From: Polytrichum commune
Taxonomy: Eukaryota > Streptophyta > Polytrichopsida > Polytrichales > Polytrichaceae
DNA: 64,000 bases
Direction: 5' to 3'
Assembly (NCBI GenBank): GCA_950295325.1
Contig: OX485803.1
Location: 28,830,001-28,894,000 of the forward strand
Positions within the stretch are counted from its first letter, which is position 1. Every line of letters begins with the position of its first letter. The translations under genes and the position numbers were made by a program. Below the pieces are notes generated by a model. That model was not told the origin of the DNA, did no database searches, and was given only the letters and a program-made list of their open reading frames with translations. This document shows positions 49,959 to 59,797 of the stretch, one piece after another.

Positions 49959-50411
49959 CAGGGCAAGATAGACATGGATAAAATTACCAACATAATTGCA
50001 ATCCTCCTAGTCTCTATCTTCTAGATAGGAGAATTATACACCGCCTTATACTTCTCCATATTTTTGATTCCTTCTTGCAATCAATTTTTCAATTTGTGCC
50101 AAAAGAAAAGAAAATATACTTCTCCATATTTGGTGCAAAATATCTTAAGTGATCGGTTATGGGCACCTCTACTCTAGTATCTATAGTCCAATGAGACTTC
50201 TAGAATCTACCGGAGTGCATAATCCAACATGTTTTGTTTTGTTGTGTGTGTGTGTGTGTGTGCGTTTTTTTTTTTTTTTTTGGGGGGTGAAATAGAAGGC
50301 CAACACAGCCTCACCGAGGGGAGGTGGGACCCCTCAGGCATGAAACACCGCCACGTGAAAGAACCCAAAATTGGACCACCACCAAGGACAACCCACCGGA
50401 CCCATCTAACC
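49959..50411. other. Intergenic with GT/T microsatellite
   Basis: (GT)n at 50242-50262 is followed by a T run at 50265-50281. The start of the AAGGACA-type minisatellite surrounding the next element lies at about 50380. Confidence 0.5.
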
Positions 50412-50420
50412 AAGGACAAC

Positions 50421-51107
50421 GGCGGAACGTTAAGTTCCCCCCCACAAACTTTTCGGGGGAGGAATATTCGGGTAGGGGCAGTCGCCCGTCAAATTTTCTG
50501 GACCCAACCGAAAATTGTTGCCCGCCCGTCTGACTTCGAAAAAATTATTGTCCTTGCATTCTTGAAGACCACTTATCCACATATCCCATATTGAGTGCAC
50601 TTCATTTTCAAGGTCCCAAATCCAATATATATATATTCATTTCCATTGAGTAAATAAGCAATTGACTGGATTTCATTTTCAAAGTGAAGCCGCCAATAAA
50701 GCATGTAACTAACTTGGAAGTTAAAAATATTATGAAATCCTCATAGCACTGAGGTTATAATTTTTGTGACTTACGATTGAAAGGAACTTTGTCATTCTAA
50801 AATGAAAATAAAATTAATGACTTATTTTTTATATGTTAAAAATTTTAGTCTAGTTAATACCTTCTACTATTCATATGCATTTAAATTAGTTAAGTGTTAT
50901 TGAATGTAACTAAGTCTAATTAATTCTGATTAATATGAATTAATTAAATGAATGCCTTCAAGAATGCAAGGACAATAATTTTTTCGAAGTCGGACAGGCG
51001 GGCAACAATTTTCGGTCGGGTCCAGAAAATTTGACGTGCGGCTCCCCCTACCCAAATATTCCTCCCCCAAAAAGTTCGTGGGGGGGGGGGGGAACTTAAC
51101 GTCCGCC
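50421..51107. mobile_element. Mutator-type MITE, 687 bp, long TIRs, 9-bp TSD AAGGACAAC
   Basis: The ends 50421-50567 and about 50957-51107 are inverted copies over roughly 145 bp, beginning GGCGGA(A)CGTTAAGTTCCCC. They share GAAAATTGTTGCCCGCC-type and TTCGAAAAAATTATTGTCC strings. AAGGACAAC stands at 50412-50420 and again at 51108-51116. The interior is A/T-rich and non-coding. Long TIRs plus a 9-bp duplication are the Mutator hallmark. The flanking minisatellite itself contains AAGGACA motifs, so part of the duplication match could be due to it. Confidence 0.88.
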
Positions 51108-51250
51108 AAGGACAACCTCCACCCCACCAACCGAGGACACCCCCCAAACCACCAAGGACACTCCCCAAACCACCAAGGACACTCCCCAAACCACCAAGGA
51201 TACTCCCCAAACCACCAAGGACACCCCACAAACCACCAAGGTCGTCCTCA
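51108..51250. repeat. Minisatellite, about 21-bp units (CCAAGGACACTCCCCAAACCA)
   Basis: Five to six units run in tandem. Read on the minus strand they give a repeating WWFGECP-like peptide, but the frame has no other support and is not annotated as a gene. Related units lie left of the MITE at about 50380-50420. Confidence 0.85.
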
Positions 51251-52539
51251 AGAGAGGGCTTGACTACCTACCTACCTACCTTGCATTTCCCAATTCCATT
51301 CAATATGGAGATTGCGCCGCCTATAGAGAACATTCATAACCCCCCAAGTTTTGTCGAAACCTTGGAGCATGGCCACTACAGAGGAGCTACTCGTAATTTA
51401 TTTCAAAGCCCGTTTCCATGCCGCCTTCACATAGATGATGAGGAGGAGTTCGTCCCAAATCTGATGCTTTAACCTGAGATTCGTGCCATTGTTCGTGGTT
51501 GAACACCTCGTCGTCTCATTGGGCGTCCAGTTGTGATGATTCCGGCCTCCAAACATGTGGGAATCATCATGCAACAACACAACCGACTCGACTCATGCAC
51601 TTTTCTCGGACATCCTTGGCAAAACCCCAACCATAGTTGGAAAAGAAAAGAAAAGAAAAACCCACATTGAAAAAGCTACGACTAGAAACGCAAAAACACA
51701 ACGCACATGGCTGCAATATTTATAAGAAGCACGTCGGGATCCACTCTCGTGAGCTTGCGATCGGGGACGGGAGCCCGTCCAAATAATAATTAATGAGTCG
51801 TTTTTCTTCCCTAATTAGCCGTGTGCTTGTGCCATGTGAAAAATTTAAAAGGCAAGTGGAATTGGTGCCTTGTTGGAGTCTTCGTTATGAGTTACTGTCT
51901 TTGGTGCGGAAATGGGGCAAACTTAGAAGGCAAGGCGAAATCATGGGCTCCGTTGCTTGTTAGCTGGGTGAAAATCACAAGGGCACCGTTTATAGCATGT
52001 CGAGTGTCTATTTTCCAGGAGATCGCTTGTTGGACAAAGCAAACTCCGAGAGCTGCTAAAATCCGCTATACTAATTTAGGATGGATTGTCCACAAACTTG
52101 GGAGGGTTGCCTAGGTCCTAAGAAAAGAAAAGAAAAGAAAAGAGAAGAAAAACTAACGTCGGGCAATGTGATGAGAATTTGAGCCCGTAAGCTCAAGGCC
52201 ACTTCACACATGAGCCAAGAGCCGTGACCTTGTAATGGTGAGGACCCTTGACTCTCATCCAAAAGCCGTACCATGGGTGTTGGGAAAGCTTTTATGTAGT
52301 CTTGGGCCCTCAAGCATAGTGTGAAGTGAGAATGAACCATGTTGCGGGACCATTGCATATTTTGTTGGCGGAAAAAGAGGGGAGGATTTGGTTCAATATA
52401 ATATGTCTCCAAGTTTATCAATTTAAGATAATTACTTGGTGGTGTTTGTCTGTCTTGGAATATGTACTGGAATCTGCCATGCAGTCTGTCTTGAAATTTG
52501 TCCTGCTAGAAAAAATATTTAAAAAGTCATGGTCTCTTG
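51251..52539. other. Intergenic, no gene seen
   Basis: It contains AAAAG-type pentanucleotide runs (about 51640-51660 and 52120-52150) and fragments of dispersed repeats (TAACGTCGGGCAAT near 52155). Open frames at 51260-51472 and 51821-52114 lack recognisable domains. Confidence 0.45.
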
Positions 52540-52775
52540 GAATTTGCGTCAAGCCCACCTCTTGGAGGTGGGTCTGACGCAAATTCCGGTAGACCTTATC
52601 TACAACCAGCCATGTAGGACTCCATGTAGACTTTTCATCCACGAACTTTTCTTTGGGCCTTTAGGCCTTCACCTCCTAGTGTGAAGTGAACTTGGATGGT
52701 CTCCGCCTTTTCGACCAATGAGAGCTCTTGCATTGCCATGGTCAAGGGCCTTCATCCTTGTTTGTGAAGTGGTCC
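52540..52775 (+). repeat. Dispersed repeat family R1, copy C
   Basis: GACGCAAATTCCGGTAGACC, CATGTAGACTTTTCATCC and GTGTGAAGTGAACTTGG are collinear with 21325-21530. A hairpin CCCACCTCTTGGAGGTGGG lies at 52556-52574, equivalent to the decayed one at 21311. Confidence 0.75.
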
Positions 52776-53495
52776 TTAGGTCTTATCTTGCTGAAGAGTC
52801 TTTGGGTGCAAGGTAGGGTTTACTGCCTACCTTGTGGGTAGGTGGGCACCTATGTCATGTAGTAGGTAGAAGCGCAACTCGTGGTTATGTGAATGTAGGC
52901 TTGGGCTTCATGGTTTCTCAGTTTCCTCCTCTGTTGGGTAGGCGAAAGGTTAATGAAAGATTGTATAGTTTACAGTATTTTTTTGTGTTTTCAAAACATT
53001 TGGCTCTAAAGATGTGAACATTATTCATAAGGTAGACGTTGATTTTGGACTCGTATATAGATGAATGCATAGGTATCAAAGCACCTACCTATGGGTATCA
53101 GAATCATAATACCAATCAATAAGTAGCGTGTTTTTGCACTGATTATCCCAGAATGCCATAGTGGTTATCCTCGGGAAACGAACGAGGGGATTGGCTCGGG
53201 GAAGGGATGGGTAAGAAATATTGGATGCATGCGTGGGCATGGGTAGAAAGTGCGAGTTACAAGTTTATTGGTATTTGGGAGTATGTCAAGGTGACAAAAT
53301 CTTTGCAACTTCCAGTTATTATTTGGGTTAATACCATTCTAAGGACATCTTAAACAATAATTTGATACTAGGACGATTTCACTTAGGTATGAAGGTTTTT
53401 TGCATGATATATATATAGACCTGAATGATATTGAAAACAAAAATACCATGACACATCCATACCCCACTGGTATCTTAAAAAAATAGAATGAAACA
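52776..53495. other. Intergenic left flank of the large transposon
   Basis: No gene seen. It contains TTTACTGCCTACCTTG (also at about 45899) as a trace of another dispersed repeat. Confidence 0.45.
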
Positions 53496-53500
53496 CTTAG
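53496..53500. repeat. Candidate target duplication CTTAG (or TTA) of the large transposon, left
   Basis: CTTAG is repeated directly at 63858-63862. Since G and C also complete the terminal inverted repeat, the true duplication may be TTA (53497-53499 and 63859-63861). Confidence 0.7.
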
Positions 53501-53942
53501 GGCCGGTTCACACTATGGCCAAACTTCGAGAGGAGAAGTGTTTGGACCAATGAAAATGCAGAAATGTTCAAAGTTCGTCCTCTCGGCCTTCAAACTAGAG
53601 GCCAAAGTCCAAAGGACGTCGCCTCCAAAAGAGCCTAGGTGACAACACTTTTAGCCCTAACATTACCCAACCCAATGGTCATAACTCCATTGCGGAGATC
53701 GAGGCGTTGCAGAGCTGTGACAGAGTTTTTTTCTTCCGGACCTCGACCCGCCCCGGGCAGAGCAATTGTGGGCACCGTCGGGCAGCCCCTGCCGCCACCG
53801 TGGACTTCGCTCCAGCTGGCACCGGTTGCCCCCACCGCCACGCTGGCACCGGTTGCCCCCAACGCCTCGCTGGCACCGGTTGCCACGCTGGACTAAACGC
53901 CAACCTGTTCGCCGGCAGCTCCACGTGGACGCGCCCATCCCT
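53500..53942 (+). repeat. Left terminal inverted repeat with minisatellite
   Basis: The outer 50 bases match the right end (GGCCGGTTCACACTATG, TCGAGAGGAGAAG). The outer block then diverges until about 53650. From CCCTAACATTACCCAACCCA to CCACGTGGACGCGCCCATCC the inverted match is nearly exact. Three GCTGGCACCGGTTGCC units lie at about 53815-53890. Confidence 0.9.
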
Positions 53943-54508
53943 CGAGGGATGGAAGATGCCTTTGCTCCTCGGGTGAGCCATGGCCATGGCCAGCCACCTT
54001 CATTCTCTGTAACCTGGTGCTGCAATGGAAACTCGAAATTTTTGCTGCAAAATCGATTGTGTTTAGGGAATTGTTGCCTCACCATGGCTAGTGGGAGTGA
54101 AGGGGTTGCGTTTAGGCGTTAGATCGTACCAAAACTGCTGCTTGGAGAAGAGCATGTTCCAATCAAGGTGAGTTTAGTCGCTTGCAATGGAAAACCTCCG
54201 CATCCTTCTAATTGGTACTTCTGTGTGTACATTCTCATCGTCAATGTGCTTATGGCTTGATGTAATGTTTTATGTGCAGGCGGGAGCGACGACTACCATT
54301 TCGCCGCATCAGATTCGGGGCTGGTTTAGGGGAGCAAAAGTCCACCGCAGGTGGTTACAGCAAGCGATCCACATCAGGGCATCACGTGCCATATTGTAAC
54401 ATGTACCTCCTATCTTTTTGCTGCTCCTTTCTCTTGTTTAGCTTCTCTATATGGCAGTGGTTTGTGTGTGTTTAGGGTTGTTAGGCAGTGTTTAACTTTG
54501 AGTTTCTA

Positions 54509-54800
54509 CGCATAGGGGTGAGGGTTCGGTGAGCCATGGGTTGTCTCTGCGCCGGGTTTTAGTATGCATCGAATCTGGTCGTTTTGCGGCACTTTCATTT
54601 TCGTTTTTTGCGCATAGGGGTGAGGGTTCGGTGAGCCATGGGTTGTCTCTGCGCCGGGTTTTATTAGGAAGCGCATCTGGTCGTTTTGGGTTTAGTTTTG
54701 TTTTGTGCGCGATCGCTTGAGGGTTGGGTGAGCCATGGGTTCTCTCTGCGCCGGGTTTTAGTAGGCAGCTCATCTGGTCGTTTTGCGGTTTGGGGTTTGG
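54509..54800 (+). repeat. Three tandem units of about 100 bp inside the transposon
   Basis: Units begin at about 54509, 54611 and 54708. Each has GAGGGTT(C/G)GGTGAGCCATGG, TCTCTGCGCCGGGTTTTA and ATCTGGTCGTTTTG. They lie in the leader of the plus-strand gene and could be regulatory or part of the 5' UTR. Confidence 0.88.
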
Positions 54801-55767
54801 TGCGGCATACGCATACGGTTTGCGGTTTGGTGCGGCATGGGTTGTCGCTGTCCCCACGATGTTTAGGGTGGTCTTTTGCATGCCGCTGGATCAAGCAAAT
54901 GTACTAAAATGTTTCTCTCCGATCTCAGAATTCGAGTGCAAAAATTCCAGTCATTTTATGTCGGCTTGTCAGTGCTTGCGACTCTGCAACGTCCAGAGGT
55001 TGCACATCATGAGGTCCAGTGCATAGTTTGATGCTCTCCGTTGTTGTGCTCTGCTCTGTGTGGCCGAATGCTAGTTGCAAAATTCCTGAGCTTCCAACTT
55101 AGAGGCCTACTGTGCTGGTAGTTTAGGGTTTGGGTGGTGGTTTCTGCGAATGCTGCGTTTGGAGGAGTGCTGGTAGTTGGGGAGGTTTAGTTGGGATTCT
55201 GAAGGTGGTGGGCAAGGACAGGAGTTTCTTGAAGCAGGTTGGAGGGTTCTGCCAAGGGGATCAGCTCTTCAACTTGCATTCTGGTAGTTGGGAGCCTGAG
55301 ATTGGTCAGGGTTCTGAAGGCTGCAGAGAAGGTCAGGAGTTTGTGCCCGGCAGAATATTCAGGCGATGGTGCATGCAACCGAGTTGGCGTGAAGGCAGAA
55401 GAGTTCCCTCCCAGGATAGTATACATGTTTATGGTTCTTTAGGGGCAGCATACACCTCTCTGTATGTTTAGGGTCCTCACATGAAGGCAAGGGAATGTGG
55501 ATATGCAAGGACTACTGCTGGTTTTAGTAATGTTTGTAGGCATGTTTAGTTAGAGCATACAAGTGGTAGATCAAATTTCCGTTGACGCATATTGTAAAGT
55601 TGTTGGCCATGGCAGTTGGGTCAATTGCTCCCGATAAACACTTCTATCAGCAAGGGCGCAGCTTCATGATTCTTCCCCGCGTCTCAAACTGCCACACCCT
55701 TTCCTGGAATTCTACGGCCCAGTATGCACTGTTTCGGGCAATTGACCTGCATTGTGCTGTGCAGACT

Positions 55768-58700
55768 ATGGCAGCCGAGGGAGAGGCGCCGGTTCCCGAA
55801 GAAGACGAGGTCACATATTTCGTGAACAGAGATTCTGCAGGTTGGGTGCAGCAGACTGTGAGGAGGCGCGTGTACATCGAGCTGAAGCTGGAATGTACGC
55901 GCAATCGTTGTCGGGATGGGCAGAAGTCGAGAGACAGTTGGTTGTGTGTGTACTGCAAGTCTTCTTTCCCAAGCAAGTTGCGCTTGACGGATCATAGGGT
56001 GGGGGGTTGCCATTGCGGACCCGTTGACGCAACTGGCGCAAAGTTGGAGCTCCCGGTCTACCCCAACCTCAAAACAGCGAAGCAAGGTAAAGACTTGAAA
56101 GCAGCAATCGAACGAGGTGAGCGTTCGGTTTGGGACAATTTGCTGGACAATTCAATGTGGCTCGAGCTAAACCCGGAGCTAATGGAGGTAACCTACCCTC
56201 CCGCTGGAGCGAGAGTGCAGGTGCGGCGATTCATGGAGCGCTCAATCGACCGATTGAGAGCTTCACATCGGTGGCCGGAGGGTGGGTCGCAATCGGCCCC
56301 TAGACCAGATCGGTCTCCCATACGACGTACCCCACCACCCCCCCCTGAAGAGGTTGTGGACCTAGGGGATGACGGCACCGATGAGGCTGAACCTCCACTT
56401 TCTCGCCCTAGGAAACGAAGTCATGCACGGATGGATGAGGGCCATCGGCCTTTCACCTCCACCCGCCAGTGGAAGTCTGTGCCAAGGAGACACCACCCGA
56501 CTCCGCCTCCACAACCTGCCCAAGCTGCACCTGCACCGCCTCCCCACCCCATTAGTGTGAAGCCCATCGCTTCTCGCAGCCCAACCCCAGAGAGGAGGGT
56601 CATCGTGGCTCCTCCTTCGCCCGTTCCACAGCCTGCCCCTACGCCACCTGTGACCCCTGTCCCCCCCCATGCAGGCCTCTAGAGGTGAGCTTGATATTGC
56701 TACGGCGTTGAGGAAGGAGCGACAAATCGCGTATGTTACAGCCGCAGCTGCAGCCCGTGGATCTGTGAGGATGGACGGGCCCAAGCCCGCTTTGAGGCCA
56801 CTAATTCAACCTCCTGGCCTCTTTCATTTAATGCCATGTGGCTTGCTGAAATTTGATCTTGACAACGGCGACTACCATGCGTTTCAGGAGGAGGTTGCGG
56901 GTTGGAGGTCTGATCCGGCGTGTATGGACAGGCTCTTTGCTGCCTTTGGTAGATTTTCTTACCCCAAGCATCAGGTAAACTTCTCCTAACCTGGCTCATT
57001 TCCTTCAATAAGTATGCGTCGTCAACCGGTTTTGGATGTTGTAGATGGAAATTTGTAACCTGAAATTTGTGCATCTAAGGATTTGCTGGACTTCTCTGGA
57101 TTTAGTCGTCTATGTGTATGGCAGACAATAACGGACCAGCAGGCTGAAGTGAATTTAAGTCAGTAACATGTATTGGATTAGGCATAATATGTTTGTAACC
57201 TGGGTTCTTTGTGTTCACGCAGGCAAAACCACAGGTTACGGCTGCAATCACCAAGATTGTCGTGGCAGCCATGAGCAAGGTGGATGAGGAGGCCACGCTG
57301 CACTCCGAGATCGAAGCCCTTTGCCACTATGTCCAGCATATAGTTCAATCACGGGAGATCATGAAGCAACGCAAACAGTGGGAGGAAGACCGCCAGGCTA
57401 AGATTAACGACATGATTTCAACTGCCATGAAAGCTTGGGACATGGAGCACTACCCTCGTTTGCTGGAAGCCACATGGGGATGGCACCCTTTCTATGCCGC
57501 ATTGATTTCTAACCCTCTGAGCGATAACTTCGTTCCCTCCTACCCTTTGTACCATTCAGTAGCTGAAGGTTTAGGAGTGCATGCGTCCCTCTTGCAGCAA
57601 TCTCATGTTGAAAGAGCTTATCCTGTGCCATGGTCCGTGCTCCTCTTTCGTTGTTTCTTGAAAGAGCATAGCGAGGTGCCCCCTCCGATCTCGCACCCAC
57701 ATAGGGGTGCCTCTGTGGACAACGTTGTGGGGTGGTTGAAGCTCGCCGAAGAAACCGAAGGAGAAGGTGCACGTGCGTGGAAAAAAGCCAAAGGTTACTT
57801 GAGAGGTGAGGGTTTTCTTGTGTTTGCGGGTGCCAGGGGAGGGGATTCGAAACAAGAGTGGGTTGCAGCCGTGGAAGCTGCTTGGATGGAGTTGAAACAA
57901 CCCACTTCAGAATGGTGGGCAGATTTACGTTTGTGGTGCAACTCGATACAATTCAGAGCACTTATGGACATGGCGTTTCACTCCAAGTCCGAGTGGCTGA
58001 ACGCTTGGGTGATTCGTGATCGGCCAAAGAGTCCTTCGGCCCCACTGGCATGTTACGATATGTGGTTACAGCATCGGGAGGACTTGGACATTGGCTATGT
58101 TCTTGCGGAACCAGGTATTTGCACACATTTCTGCATTGTAACATATGGGTGCTCCGCCTTGAACATGCATTAACCACTTGCATGCGTGCACTCCTTGGCA
58201 GATGTCATGGTCCCCTCGATGGAGCGTAATGAGTACCTAGAGGAGCTTCGCAGCATTGCCGACAACATTGTGAGAGAGCGTTTGGAGCAATCAGAGGTGC
58301 TACCAACATCACATTCTATACCGGCAACCGATGTTACATCTTGCGACGTGCCCCAGCCATGTCCTCCAAGCCCTTGTAGCATAAGCACTGTTGGCAAGGC
58401 GGTAACACCAGATGACGTCCAACGCCCAGTGGAACCACCTGCGGCTGAAGACGCAAGGCACTCTCCCCGCTCACACGGAGTGGACGATGTTGTCCCGGCA
58501 TTTGACATCCCCATGACGCAGGGAAAGAGCCTGGAGGACTTGCCGAGCCAACTCGACTTTGAGTGGCAAGACTCGGTGTACCCCAACTCCACACCTGCCC
58601 ATGTTACGGCACGCAGTCTTGGCGGAGAGTTGGACGTTGTTGGCACTTCCCGGCCCACCACGGAACACAACAACGTGGGTGTAGACACATTTCTGCAGGT

Positions 58701-58776
58701 TTCCCAGATTGCCCGCGAGGCCGTTGTGGATGCCACACAGCAGCCACCCTCCCCCGTTCCACATTCGCAGATTTAG
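55768..58776 (+). CDS. Unknown accessory protein of the large transposon, CCHC-finger, multi-exon
   Basis: I do not recognise this family. Segments: 55768-56668 (about 300 aa), a +1 shift at the C8 tract 56661-56668, 56669-56974, intron, 57223-58114, intron, 58202-58776 (TAG). Splice phases 0 and 1 fit, giving about 890 aa in total. Residues 58-83 form a CCHC finger, C60-x2-C63-x12-H76-x4-C81, preceded by C43 and C48. Residues 190-300 are Pro-rich with a basic cluster (RPRKRSHARM) that could be a nuclear signal. The third segment has a charged, likely helical stretch (MKQRKQWEEDRQAKINDM) and many Trp. The start at 55768 is the first ATG before the acidic N-terminus, though the frame is open back to 55582. 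Position opposite the transposase suggests a helper role like mudrB. That is inference only. The C8 shift is either a one-base indel or recoding. Confidence 0.7.
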
Positions 58777-59149
58777 GCTTAGACTAGTGTAACAATCGCT
58801 GGAAGAGACTTAGGGCATGCATGTATGTATTCCAGGTAGCGGTGGATGTTCACCTACGATGTGTAAAAGTTGTAACATGGAATAACATTGCCCGCTTAGA
58901 TTCAGCCAGTCCCAATCATAGAAGTGATGTTTGTAACAAAAGCATGTGATGTGACACCTGAACTAACCCTTTAATGCGACACCTGAACTAATGTGCACTT
59001 AACATGTATGGATTTCCAACTTGCATATTCATCGACTCATGTGACTCAACAAGCCATGCACAACAAGTCATGCACGAATGTAAATGTGTTTATTCCGCAT
59101 GCATTTGAGTGAAACTGAACATATTGCCAAGGTAACATGCAACAGGACA
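58777..59149. other. Spacer between convergent transposon genes
   Basis: Presumed 3' UTRs of the plus-strand gene and of the small minus-strand ORF. It is rich in TGTAACAT-type strings, which also recur throughout the element's non-coding parts. Confidence 0.5.
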
Positions 59150-59521
59150 CTATGGGGCCCAAACAGGTCTGTAAACCTTAATCGGGCGTTGATAAGGCTT
59201 TAGCGGGCCTTGTGGGGGGGTTGGGACGATTGGAGATGGTGTAACCAGCTGCCGCACAACCTCTGCATGTCGGCGTCGGAGTCGAGATGTCTGCGCCGGG
59301 GAGAGCAACTTTGGAACGGCACCCGCTGTGGATGTCAAGGCTGATTCTGGTCGCTTGGAGTTGTCCACACGCTGCTCGTCGGTGAAACGCCCAGGCGTCG
59401 TTGGGGGCGTGAAGAATTCGTCCTCGCTTGAACTGTCTTCAACGGGGCCGATAGCATCTGGACATCTACAAAGCCACTTCCACACAGACGCGCCAACCCG
59501 CGTGACGTCAAAACGGGCCAT
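59150..59521 (-). CDS. Small ORF of the large transposon, 123 aa, unknown
   Basis: An intact frame starts at an ATG in good context (CCATGG) and ends TAG/TGA-bounded at 59150. The protein has an acidic Ser/Glu patch (VEDSSSEDEFF), TP-rich segments (TPPTTPGRF, TPSPIVPTPPQGP) and an Arg-rich centre (SRLRRRHAEVV). No known domain is seen. It could be a separate third gene, or a 3' exon of the transposase transcript: the transposase ends at CGTCG|GTAAAT, a possible donor, 277 bases upstream. I favour a separate gene weakly. Confidence 0.45.
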   Translation of the reverse strand: MARFDVTRVGASVWKWLCRCPDAIGPVEDSSSEDEFFTPPTTPGRFTDEQRVDNSKRPESALTSTAGAVPKLLSPAQTSRLRRRHAEVVRQLVTPSPIVPTPPQGPLKPYQRPIKVYRPVWAP

Positions 59522-59576
59522 GGATCGGGGAAATGGGGTTTGAGGCGCGCTAAGCGTGGAGGGAGATGCAGAAGAG

Positions 59577-59615
59577 TGCTAATGCTGATGCTAATGCTAA
59601 TGCTAATGCTAATGC
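59577..59615 (-). repeat. (TGCTAA)n hexanucleotide repeat
   Basis: Six to seven TGCTAA/TGCTGA units lie just upstream of the small minus-strand ORF. Confidence 0.9.
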
Positions 59616-59797
59616 AACTTGTTGCCTAACCATATGGACCTAATGCGCAAGAATGGAACCCGTTTCCTTGGCAGCAGGTGGTGACCTTATATACCCTAAA
59701 TGGGGCAACGTCAGCCCACATGTGGGAAGTGTCGTAACATGCAGGGCATGGTGTAACATGCACAGGTTACAAAACGTGCTTGACCGTGACTAGTTAT

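Noticed and set aside
50930-51231. Trp/Gly/Pro repeat protein (WWFGECP units)
   Set aside because: It is a translation of the 21-bp minisatellite. There is no start, splice or conservation support.
53639-54122. Ala/Pro/His-rich frames in the left TIR and their mirror frames at 63202-63746
   Set aside because: They are translations of the TIR minisatellite in several frames and both strands, with no unique protein.
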